A stretch of 5,497 nucleotides of DNA from Rhizobium sp. Lineage in GTDB: Bacteria > Pseudomonadota > Alphaproteobacteria > Rhizobiales > Rhizobiaceae. Made by a program: the position numbers and the translations under genes. This document shows, one piece after another, positions 1 through 5,497 of this stretch. The stretch covers positions 41,443 through 46,939 of the forward strand of contig DNPN01000200.1 of the NCBI GenBank assembly GCA_003501385.1, written 5' to 3'. The notes below the pieces were generated by a model. It saw only the letters and a list, made by a program, of their open reading frames with translations, was not told the DNA's origin and did not search any database. Positions within the stretch are counted from its first letter, which is position 1. Each line of letters opens with the position of its first letter.

Positions 1-1503
1 GTTTTTGTGCTATCCAAAACCCGCAAAAAGCCGATGATCGACCCGATTGAAGCCAATGCACTGCATGGCGGACGCCTGTCGCTGACAGATAGTATCATCG
101 TTTGCGTGCAAAATATCATTTCCAATGGGTTTGGCGGCTCTGTGGGGCTTGAGGCTGGATACAGCCAGATCGCGTCGGGTGTTGCCTCAAAGATCGGCAT
201 CAAGCTAAAACTGCGGCGAGGGGATATGCGCATTCTGGTGGGCTGTGGTGCCGCCGGTGCCATCGCTGCCGCCTTTGACGCGCCGCTGACGGGCGCTTTC
301 TACGCCATTGAGCTGATTGTTGGCTCCTACACCGTCATCACCCTTGCCCCGGTGATTGTGTCCGCACTGGTGGCCAATCTGGCCGCAAACCAGATCGCTC
401 ATCGTGGTTTGTCCATCGATGTCGGCATCACCGGCGTTGTCACGCCGATTGATTATGTTCCAGCCATCGCCTTGGGTATTCTTTGCGCTGGCATTGGCAT
501 CGTGCTCATGCAGGCTGTGTCCTTCATTGAGGAAACGGCGCGCCGAAGCTCGATTTCGCAACCGTTCCGGCCTTTTATTGGTGGCATTATCGTGGGGCTT
601 CTGGGCCTGATTTCACCACAGGTGCTCTCCAGCGGCCATGGCGCGCTGCATCTCAATCTCGGGGGTGAGCAAGCACTGGGTGCGTTGGTGTCGCTGTTTT
701 TGCTGAAATCGATTGCCAGCGCTGTGTCGATTGGCTCTGGTTTTCGCGGAGGTTTGTTCTTCGCCTCGCTGTTCATGGGTTCACTGCTTGGAAAAATTTT
801 CGTCTTCGGCACGGATTTCTTTCCGCAATTGACGCTGACGCCCGCCGTTTACGCGGTGGTCGGCATGAGCGCCTTTGCCGCTGCCGTGATTGGCGGGCCT
901 TTGACCATGACCTTTCTGGCGCTGGAACTGACAGGCGATTTTCCCATTACCTCGCTGGTTCTCGCAGCCGTGGTGACGGCATCCTTGGTGGTGCGGGTTT
1001 CCTTTGGCTATTCCTTTGCCACATGGCGGTTTCACTTGCGCGGCGAAACCATCCGCAGCGCCCATGATGTGGGCTGGATCCGCGATTTGACGGTGAACAA
1101 GATGATGCGCGCCGATGTCCGCACGGCCAAAATCTCCATGACTCTCGAGGATTTCCGCACGCGGTTTGCGCTTGGCTCAACCCAGCGCGTGATCATGGTG
1201 AATGACGAGGGCCGTTATGTCGGTATTGTGCTGGTGCCGGAAGTCTATGCCGATCCCATGGATCGCAACGGCAGTGAACGGACGCTGGAAAGCTATCTGC
1301 GCTACACAAAAGATGTGCTGCTGCCAACCATGAACATCAAACAGGCGGCCGCACTTTTTGACTCGACCCAGAGCGAAGCCTTGGCCGTGGTCAACGCCCA
1401 GGGACAGGTCAAGCCAATCGGACTACTAACCGAGAGCCACACACTGCGCCGCTACAGCGAAGAACTCGACCAACGCCGCCGTGAAGCCTCGGGCGAGATT
1501 TAA
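1..1503 (+). CDS. ClC-family chloride channel/transporter with C-terminal CBS pair, 5'-truncated by the window
   Basis: Inner-membrane ClC protein that moves chloride or a similar anion, either as a channel or as an anion/proton antiporter. The frame is open from base 1, so the N-terminus, including the helix-D GSGIP filter region, is outside the window; the GTG at 7 is probably an internal Val codon. Counting that GTG as residue 1, a GLEAG motif at 47-51 takes the place of the canonical GREGP and keeps the gating Glu (E49). Next come the FDAPLTGAFYAIEL segment (90-103), the GSGFRGGLFFAS segment (243-254, equivalent to GxFxP) and GMSAFAAAVIGGPLTMTFLALELTG-type helices (286-310). Residues of about 360-485 form a soluble tail resembling two CBS domains, which in this superfamily often bind nucleotides and regulate gating. 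The family is clear. Channel versus exchanger is undecided because several mechanistic residues differ from E. coli ClcA. The gene converges on the tetR gene and appears functionally unrelated to the efflux operon. Confidence 0.9.
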   Translation, partial: VFVLSKTRKKPMIDPIEANALHGGRLSLTDSIIVCVQNIISNGFGGSVGLEAGYSQIASGVASKIGIKLKLRRGDMRILVGCGAAGAIAAAFDAPLTGAFYAIELIVGSYTVITLAPVIVSALVANLAANQIAHRGLSIDVGITGVVTPIDYVPAIALGILCAGIGIVLMQAVSFIEETARRSSISQPFRPFIGGIIVGLLGLISPQVLSSGHGALHLNLGGEQALGALVSLFLLKSIASAVSIGSGFRGGLFFASLFMGSLLGKIFVFGTDFFPQLTLTPAVYAVVGMSAFAAAVIGGPLTMTFLALELTGDFPITSLVLAAVVTASLVVRVSFGYSFATWRFHLRGETIRSAHDVGWIRDLTVNKMMRADVRTAKISMTLEDFRTRFALGSTQRVIMVNDEGRYVGIVLVPEVYADPMDRNGSERTLESYLRYTKDVLLPTMNIKQAAALFDSTQSEALAVVNAQGQVKPIGLLTESHTLRRYSEELDQRRREASGEI

Positions 1504-1537
1504 ACGCTGCGCGTTTCAACGCAGCATCGGGATGCTG
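1503..1537. other. Overlapping small hairpins after the clc stop codon
   Basis: GCTGCG (1506-1511) pairs with CGCAGC (1520-1525) over an 8-nt loop. CAGCAT (1522-1527) pairs with ATGCTG (1532-1537) over the loop CGGG. The two share bases 1522-1525 and so exclude each other. AACGC (1503-1507) and GCGTT (1511-1515) offer a third pairing. No T-run follows on either strand, so this is not a classical intrinsic terminator, though it could cause pausing or protect the clc 3' end. The rest of the gap, to 1709, is AT-richer for its first part and contains no gene or convincing terminator that I can see. Confidence 0.4.
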
Positions 1538-1709
1538 TATAATGATGCCATTCTCCATCTGATTTACAAATAAAAGTTCCATAACCTATCTTATCTGATA
1601 ATCACTGTTCCAATTGGTGGGTTCAAGGATGAAGTGCAACTTGTCACTATTCTCCGGCTCGAACCCGTCAAGGTATCTCATCAGAGAACTGCCCCACCGC
1701 AGCCAACGG

Positions 1710-2387
1710 CTATGTCGTTTCGTAACCACATGCGCGCAGAAAGAAAGATGCGGCATCCTTTGCGTGGCTTTCCATTTCGTCCAGCATTTGGGTGAGATCC
1801 GCGTGGAACAGCGATCTCATCATGATCGGAAGCAGAACCAGATCGATAAACCGGCGTGCTGTGAGCGCCAGGTTCGCTGGCGCAAAGGCTGGAAGACTGT
1901 GTATCTCTTCGGCTTCTGCCAGCTCTGAGACCAGTTTGGTGACTGCTACCGAGCCCTGGGAGCGAATATTATAGTGGATGGTTGTTGCTAATTCCGGATG
2001 GCGCGTGGCTTCGGCAATGACGCTTCGCATCAAGCCGACAGTCTCCGCGTTGACGCTGCGCTGAACAATCAAGACACCAATGGTCTGGAAACGCTCCTCA
2101 ATCGAGCCCACTGCATCAGGCACGACAATTTCAGTGACCCGCTGCGACCAACGTGTCACGACGTCCCGAAACAGCAATTCCTTGTTGGTGAAGCGGGCAT
2201 AAATACTGGGCTTCCCTGCCCTCGCCACTTCAGCAATTTCGTCAATGCTGGCTCCCTCATAGCCACGCTCGATGAAGACCTTCAGGGCGGCATTGAGAAT
2301 CCGACTTTCGACCTCCCCGGCCTGGTCACGGGTTGGCCTACCTCGTTTGGGCGTGTGGGCTTTCGATTTTGTCGTCTGGTCGCTCAA
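1710..2387 (-). CDS. TetR/AcrR-family transcriptional repressor, divergent from emrAB
   Basis: A 225-residue DNA-binding regulator of usual TetR length. After a basic N-terminal tail (residues 1-22, KRGRPTR typical of the family), the DNA-binding domain spans about 25-72. It contains ILNAALKVFIERGYEGASIDEIA, a recognition helix around AGKPSIYARF (57-66), and the family hallmark FTNKELLF (66-73). Residues of about 80-220 form a helical ligand-binding and dimerisation domain of the AefR-like C-terminal type. The start is TTG at 2387-2385: an in-frame TGA at 2399-2397 rules out anything further upstream, and the next in-frame Met is residue 120, well past the HTH. Only a weak purine-rich RBS (GAGAG) precedes it. 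Its position opposite emrAB, with a palindrome between them, suggests a local repressor of the pump. This is the same arrangement as the TetR-type EmrR/emrAB locus described in Sinorhizobium meliloti (from memory; orthology not tested). Confidence 0.93.
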   Translation of the reverse strand: MSDQTTKSKAHTPKRGRPTRDQAGEVESRILNAALKVFIERGYEGASIDEIAEVARAGKPSIYARFTNKELLFRDVVTRWSQRVTEIVVPDAVGSIEERFQTIGVLIVQRSVNAETVGLMRSVIAEATRHPELATTIHYNIRSQGSVAVTKLVSELAEAEEIHSLPAFAPANLALTARRFIDLVLLPIMMRSLFHADLTQMLDEMESHAKDAASFFLRACGYETT

Positions 2388-2405
2388 AGTTCGCTCTCAC
2401 TCTTT

Positions 2406-2417
2406 CGTGAAATCACG
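2406..2417. repeat. Small inverted repeat CGTGA-AA-TCACG upstream of tetR
   Basis: Perfect 5-bp arms (2406-2410 and 2413-2417) flank an AA spacer. It lies 18 bp upstream of the tetR TTG start and probably falls within the tetR leader. It shares the TTTCGT string (2403-2408) with the main operator candidate, so it could be a secondary, weaker repressor site, but a 12-bp palindrome can also occur by chance. Confidence 0.3.
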
Positions 2418-2436
2418 TCGATCTCGGATTGTCGTC

Positions 2437-2465
2437 TTGACTATCATCGGGGACAGCTCTACGTC
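2437..2465 (+). promoter_or_regulatory. emrA: Candidate emrAB promoter
   Basis: TTGACT (2437-2442) is a good -35 match. At 17-bp spacing the -10 position reads TACGTC (2460-2465), a poor match. If used, transcription would begin near 2472, at the left edge of the inverted repeat, where a bound repressor would block initiation. The poor -10 keeps this tentative. Confidence 0.3.
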
Positions 2466-2467
2466 AA
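2440..2467 (-). promoter_or_regulatory. Candidate tetR promoter
   Basis: On the minus strand TTGACG (2467-2462) could be a -35, followed after 16 bp by GATAGT (2445-2440) as a weak -10, placing the start near 2433. It overlaps the candidate emrAB promoter face to face, so the two would compete. The main palindrome would lie just upstream of its -35. Confidence 0.2.
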
Positions 2468-2474
2468 TATGAAT

Positions 2475-2491
2475 TGAAACGTTTCGTTTCA
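2475..2491. promoter_or_regulatory. Probable TetR operator: TGAAACG-TTT-CGTTTCA
   Basis: A perfect 7-bp inverted repeat with a 3-bp spacer. Allowing one mismatch, the arms extend to 10 bp (2472-2481 against 2485-2494). It also contains the fully self-complementary GAAACGTTTC at 2476-2485. Size, symmetry and position, 31 bp ahead of the emrA start in a divergent tetR/target region, fit a dimeric TetR-family binding site. Occupancy would overlap the predicted emrAB transcription start. Binding by the adjacent repressor is an inference. Confidence 0.65.
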
Positions 2492-2510
2492 TTTAAATGG
2501 CGTATCGATA

Positions 2511-2514
2511 GGAG
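2511..2514 (+). promoter_or_regulatory. emrA: emrA ribosome binding site
   Basis: GGAG (within ATAGGAGTTG) ends 8 bases before the ATG at 2523. The spacing is good and fixes this ATG as the emrA start. Confidence 0.75.
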
Positions 2515-2522
2515 TTGACACG

Positions 2523-3773
2523 ATGACCGCGCCGCAGGAGCAAAATTCAGGAAAGCTGATCGTGCTGGAAACCCGAAACGGTCATGCCGTGCCGAAGAGT
2601 GATGCCGAGAAGATCACCGACAAGCAGGAGCAGGCCGACGCACCGCAGACCGGAGAACGGACTGAGCCCCATGACTTGAAGGGGTCGAGTAGTGAAGCCG
2701 GTGCGCTCACGGGCGGGCGTTCGCGGCGTCGGAAAATGGCTTTCATTGGGGCACCGGCTTTGCTGGTTGCGGCGTTTGCCACCTATGTTTATTGGGACAA
2801 TGGGGGCTATTTTGAAACCACGGATGATGCCTTTGTGGCTGCCCGCCAATTCCCCGTCAGTTCCAAGGTTGCGGGATATATTGCATCCGTTGCGGTGACA
2901 GATAACGGCCACGTCAACGCCGGTGATGTGATTGCAAAGCTGGATGACCGGGATTATCAGGCATCGCTTGCACAGTCCAAGGCGCAATTGGCGGCAGGCA
3001 AGGCGAATGTCGCAAATGTTTTGGCCGAAACAGCGTCTCAGGAGGCGCAGATCGCTCAGGCAAAAGCGCAGGTTGATCAGTCAGACGCCAATCTGGTATT
3101 CGCCCGCCAACAATATGACCGCTACAACGCCTTGGCAAAAAACGGCTCCAGTACCGTTCAGAATGACCAGCAATATACCTCTCAGCTCCATCAGCAAGAG
3201 GCGGCCCTGAAGACCTCTCAGGCTTCTCTTGTCTCGGCGCAGAAGCTGCTGGATTCTTATATATCGCAGCAAGCCAGCGCTCAGGCGACCCTGGAACAAG
3301 ATGAAGCGGAGTTGGAACAGGCCAAATTGAACCTGTCCTACACCACCGTGAAGGCCGCGCAGCCGGGACGTGTGGTTCAGCTATCAGCAGCCGAAGGTGA
3401 ATATGTTCAGGCCGGGTCCAGCCTTGCTATGTTTGTGCCTGACAAGCTTTGGGTGACGGCTAATTTCAAGGAAACCCAACTGGCCAAGATGCGGCCAAGA
3501 CAGCCTGCCACGGTGACGATTGATGCCTACCCTGACCTTCTGATTCACGGTCATGTGGAAAGTGTTCAGCCCGGATCTGGCACCGCATTTTCACTGCTGC
3601 CAACAGAAAACGCCACGGGAAACTATGTGAAGATCGTGCAGCGGGTGCCAGTGAAAATCGTGCTGGATGATGTGCCAAGCGATGTGGCGCTGGGACCGGG
3701 CATGTCGGTTTTGCCGACTGTTCGTGTTGATCCCGATACCTCCTTGTGGGAGCGCATGAGGAGCATGTTATGA
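2523..3773 (+). CDS. emrA: EmrA-type HlyD-family periplasmic adaptor of a multidrug efflux pump
   Basis: Membrane-fusion protein of 416 residues that links the inner-membrane antiporter EmrB to an outer-membrane TolC-type channel. Visible parts, in order: a charged, hydrophilic cytoplasmic tail (1-71) ending in RSRRRK, which also gives the positive-inside signal; one transmembrane anchor (about 72-90); the EmrA-typical YFETTDDAFVAARQFPVSSKVAGYI segment (96-120) leading into the first lipoyl half-motif (to about 145); a long Ala/Gln-rich alpha-helical coiled-coil hairpin (about 146-272); the second lipoyl half (YTTVKAAQPGRVVQLSAAEGEYV, 273-295); and the beta-barrel part with LWVTANFKETQLAKMRPRQPATVTID (309-334). 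It is first in an operon and overlaps emrB by the ATGA at 3770-3773. Length is slightly above E. coli EmrA, because of the N-terminal tail. A TolC partner is not encoded here. Confidence 0.95.
   Translation: MTAPQEQNSGKLIVLETRNGHAVPKSDAEKITDKQEQADAPQTGERTEPHDLKGSSSEAGALTGGRSRRRKMAFIGAPALLVAAFATYVYWDNGGYFETTDDAFVAARQFPVSSKVAGYIASVAVTDNGHVNAGDVIAKLDDRDYQASLAQSKAQLAAGKANVANVLAETASQEAQIAQAKAQVDQSDANLVFARQQYDRYNALAKNGSSTVQNDQQYTSQLHQQEAALKTSQASLVSAQKLLDSYISQQASAQATLEQDEAELEQAKLNLSYTTVKAAQPGRVVQLSAAEGEYVQAGSSLAMFVPDKLWVTANFKETQLAKMRPRQPATVTIDAYPDLLIHGHVESVQPGSGTAFSLLPTENATGNYVKIVQRVPVKIVLDDVPSDVALGPGMSVLPTVRVDPDTSLWERMRSML
3758..3763 (+). promoter_or_regulatory. emrB: emrB ribosome binding site inside the emrA end
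   Basis: GAGGAG lies 6 bases before the ATG at 3770. It makes 3770 the preferred emrB start over the in-frame GTG at 3746. With the ATGA overlap it points to translational coupling of emrA and emrB. Confidence 0.75.
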
Positions 3774-5353
3774 ATGCGCGCGCTGTTGTCCGACATGCGA
3801 CGAATCCCTGGTTGATTGCCCTCGTCGTTTCACTTGCCAGCTTTATGGAAGTGCTCGATACGACAATTGCCAATGTCGCGCTGAACTATATTTCCGGTGG
3901 CCTTGGTGTCAGCGAAGATGAGGCCTCCTGGGTTGTCACAACCTATCTCGTTGCCAATGCCGTGGTGGTGACGGCAACGAGCTATCTGGTGCGTATTTTT
4001 GGACGACGGACCTTTTTCGTTGGCTGCCTGGGTCTGTTTACATTCAGCTCGGTGATGTGCGGTTTTGCGCCGAATCTGCAATTTCTTTTGCTGGCGCGTG
4101 TTTTGCAAGGTATAGCTGGCGGCGGCATGGTGCCGGTTGCGCAATCCATTCTGGCTGACAGTTTTCCGCCTGAAAAACGCGGGCAAGGCTTTGCCATGTT
4201 TGGCGTGGCAGTGGTGGTGGCTCCCGTTGTTGGCCCAACGCTGGGTGGGTGGCTCTCAGATAACCTCTCTTGGCACTGGTGTTTTCTGATCAACGCGCCC
4301 GTTGGCGTCTTGTCCATGGTCGCCGTTGCCATGTTGATTCAAGATCGTGAGGGTGATGCCGAAGAGCGGGCCCGGTTGCGCCGCGAGCAAGGCGGGTTCG
4401 ACTGGATTGGCTTTGGCCTTGTCGCCACCTTTCTTGGAATGCTTGAACTGGTTCTTGACCGTGGATTGGAAGATGACTGGTTCGGGTCTTCATCTATCGT
4501 CGGCGCGACGTTTGTCTGCGGCTTGGCATTTTGCCTGATGATTCCTTGGGAATTAAACCATAAAAACCCCGCCATCGATCTGCGAATGATCGCCAGCCGC
4601 CAGTTTGGAACCTGCTTTTTGGTTATGATGGCCACGGGCGCACTGTTGTTGGCAACCACACAATACCTGCCCCAGCTTGTTCAGACCAATCTCGGGTATA
4701 CAGCGACATGGGCCGGGTTGTTGCTGTCTCCCGGCGGTGTGGTGACAATGGTGATGATGTTTGTGGTCGGGATGCTGTCATCAAAGGTGCAGCCGCGATA
4801 TTTGATTGCCGTTGGCGCATGCTTTGTGGCTTTGGCAATGTATCAGATCACCAGTTCCTATAGCGGTATCGGGTTCTGGTTTCTGGCGAGAGCGCGTATG
4901 CTGCAGGGCATCGGTCTGCCATTGATCTTTCTGCCGATCACCTCGGCCTCCTACGATGGCATTCCGCCCAGCAAAACCGACCAAGCGTCAGCCTTGCTGA
5001 ATGCGGCGCGCAACACGGGCGGATCAATCGGGGTTTCGCTGGTCTCCAACGTGATCTCGCATCGTGAGCAGTTCCATCAGAGCCGGATGGTGGAGCATGT
5101 GCTGCCGTCGAGCCCGCAGTATCAAGCGACCCTCAGTCAGGTGACCAATTACTTTGTTGGTCAGGGCAGCAATATGGTGCTTGCGCAAAAACAGGCAATT
5201 GCCTGGATCGGCAATCAGATACAAAGTCAGGCGTCATTTCTGGCCTATATGGATGCTTTCTGGGTGCTTACCTTGATTTCTCTTGCTGCTGTGCCGCTGG
5301 CTTTGACGTTGCGCAAGGTTAAACTGGGCAAAAGCGCTTCGATGGGTCATTGA
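3770..5353 (+). CDS. emrB: EmrB/QacA-type DHA2 major-facilitator multidrug:proton antiporter
   Basis: Inner-membrane secondary transporter of 527 residues, normal for 14-helix DHA2 drug exporters, expected to expel hydrophobic toxic compounds in exchange for protons. Family signatures, numbered from the ATG at 3770: motif D1, LDTTIANVALNYI (29-41), with the membrane-embedded Asp; a motif-A loop, SYLVRIFGRRTFF (71-83), which keeps the G-R-R part but lacks the usual Asp; motif B, LLARVLQGIAGGG (107-119), with its Arg110; and antiporter motif C, GVAVVVAPVVGPTLGGWLSD (145-164). A charged central loop (about 191-210) is followed by further helices and ends in a hydrophobic segment at about 493-515. 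The penultimate loop (about 430-490) is long and polar, as in EmrB proteins. It works with EmrA from the same transcript. Substrates cannot be read from sequence. Related rhizobial pumps (rmrAB, emrAB) have been tied to flavonoids and phytoalexins, so plant phenolics are a reasonable inference only. Confidence 0.95.
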   Translation: MNARAVVRHATNPWLIALVVSLASFMEVLDTTIANVALNYISGGLGVSEDEASWVVTTYLVANAVVVTATSYLVRIFGRRTFFVGCLGLFTFSSVMCGFAPNLQFLLLARVLQGIAGGGMVPVAQSILADSFPPEKRGQGFAMFGVAVVVAPVVGPTLGGWLSDNLSWHWCFLINAPVGVLSMVAVAMLIQDREGDAEERARLRREQGGFDWIGFGLVATFLGMLELVLDRGLEDDWFGSSSIVGATFVCGLAFCLMIPWELNHKNPAIDLRMIASRQFGTCFLVMMATGALLLATTQYLPQLVQTNLGYTATWAGLLLSPGGVVTMVMMFVVGMLSSKVQPRYLIAVGACFVALAMYQITSSYSGIGFWFLARARMLQGIGLPLIFLPITSASYDGIPPSKTDQASALLNAARNTGGSIGVSLVSNVISHREQFHQSRMVEHVLPSSPQYQATLSQVTNYFVGQGSNMVLAQKQAIAWIGNQIQSQASFLAYMDAFWVLTLISLAAVPLALTLRKVKLGKSASMGH

Positions 5354-5399
5354 GGTCAGTTCCGACCACAATTGGGGTCTGGGTCCCCCTGCCAACATG

Positions 5400-5424
5400 G
5401 AGCGCCGCGACGGCGCTCTTTTTT
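5400..5424 (+). terminator. Rho-independent terminator of emrAB
   Basis: A perfect 8-bp GC-rich stem, GAGCGCCG (5400-5407) with CGGCGCTC (5411-5418), closes a CGA loop and is followed at once by six Ts (5419-5424). It starts 46 bases after the emrB stop, the expected place for the operon's end. Upstream of it, GGGG (5374-5377) could pair weakly with CCCC (5385-5388); this is minor. Confidence 0.9.
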
Positions 5425-5451
5425 CGCGATCAATCTTGCAAAACGGCATTT

Positions 5452-5494
5452 TCTAGAGTCTGTCAGGTTCAGATTGAACCAGACAGACTCTAGA
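5452..5494. repeat. Long palindromic hairpin element, probable dispersed intergenic repeat
   Basis: A 13-bp perfect outer arm, TCTAGAGTCTGTC (5452-5464), matches GACAGACTCTAGA (5482-5494). A single A/A mismatch follows (5465 and 5481), then a 6-bp inner arm GGTTCA/TGAACC (5466-5471 and 5475-5480) and a 3-nt GAT loop. In total 19 of 20 pairs form over 43 nt. There is no T-run, and it lies beyond a good terminator, so termination is not its obvious job. Its style (CTAGAG ends, GGTTCA-n-TGAACC core) resembles short palindromic repeats I recall in Rhizobiales intergenic regions. Copy number cannot be judged from this window, which holds only this copy. Confidence 0.7.
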
Positions 5495-5497
5495 CTT

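Larger units (their letters stand above)
2388..2522. promoter_or_regulatory. Divergent tetR-emrAB intergenic control region
   Basis: This 135-bp non-coding segment separates the two divergent starts and must hold both promoters. It is AT-richer than the flanking genes toward its emrA end. It contains a palindrome at 2406-2417, candidate -35-like hexamers on both strands, the main inverted repeat at 2475-2491, two 8-bp perfect palindromes (ATTTAAAT 2491-2498, TATCGATA 2503-2510) and the emrA ribosome binding site. Confidence 0.8.

Noticed and set aside
1538..1543. Perfect TATAAT after the clc stop, as a rightward promoter
   Set aside because: The -35 position reads TTCAAC, a poor match, and there is no plus-strand gene before tetR; it would only give antisense RNA to tetR.
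1532..1573. 13-codon plus-strand frame in the clc-tetR gap
   Set aside because: No ribosome binding site, its start lies inside a hairpin, and no downstream gene exists for it to act as a leader peptide.
1656..1669. Minus-strand GACGGGTTCGAGCC resembling a tRNA T-arm, possible attachment-site remnant
   Set aside because: The flanking bases do not form a T-stem, no acceptor or anticodon arm is present, and there is no integrase or matching repeat in the window.
1614..1928. Plus-strand open frame opposite the 3' half of tetR
   Set aside because: Antisense to a clear TetR coding region; no recognisable protein character and no good RBS.
1998..2477. Plus-strand 159-codon open frame opposite tetR, running into the divergent spacer
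   Set aside because: It lies mostly antisense to the HTH-encoding part of tetR and its end overlaps the operator; the composition is that of a shadow frame.
3746..3769. Upstream in-frame GTG as the emrB start, adding 8 residues
   Set aside because: The ATG at 3770 has GAGGAG 6 bases upstream and the usual ATGA overlap with the emrA stop; the extra residues would be encoded by the RBS itself.
5374..5388. GGGG-n7-CCCC hairpin before the terminator
   Set aside because: Only four pairs with a large loop and no T-run; the adjacent 5400-5424 structure is the real terminator.

Overview
The window looks like a piece of an alphaproteobacterial chromosome, most likely Rhizobiaceae (Agrobacterium/Allorhizobium/Rhizobium). 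This is inferred from protein flavour, moderate-to-high GC with GC-rich third codon positions, the divergent TetR / EmrA-EmrB layout known from rhizobia, and a palindromic intergenic element of a kind common in that order. No species marker is present, so the placement is an inference.

Layout, left to right. (1) Bases 1-1503 hold the 3' part of a ClC-family chloride channel/transporter gene on the + strand. The reading frame is open at base 1, so the N-terminus lies outside the window. Its C-terminus carries a tandem pair of CBS-like domains. (2) Bases 1504-1709 are a short gap between convergent genes, with overlapping small hairpins just after the clc stop. (3) Bases 1710-2387 encode, on the - strand, a TetR/AcrR-type repressor starting at TTG. 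(4) Bases 2388-2522 are the divergent control region. It holds a perfect inverted repeat (7-bp arms, 3-bp spacer), probably the repressor's operator, plus a second smaller palindrome and weak promoter-like hexamers. (5) Bases 2523-5353 are a translationally coupled two-gene operon. The first gene is an HlyD/EmrA-type periplasmic adaptor and the second a 14-helix DHA2-family EmrB-type drug:proton antiporter; they share an ATGA stop/start overlap. (6) A clear intrinsic terminator follows at 5400-5424. (7) At 5452-5494, near the right edge, lies a long, nearly perfect 43-nt hairpin that looks like a dispersed palindromic repeat.

Working model: the TetR protein represses emrAB, and perhaps itself, by binding the intergenic palindrome until a toxic or plant-derived ligand releases it. 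EmrA and EmrB, with an outer-membrane TolC-type channel encoded elsewhere, then export the compound. The ClC gene appears to be an unrelated neighbour. Nothing here amounts to a clearly new biological system. The best second-look items are the unusual selectivity and proton-pathway residues of the ClC protein, the long palindrome at the right edge, and the operator architecture.
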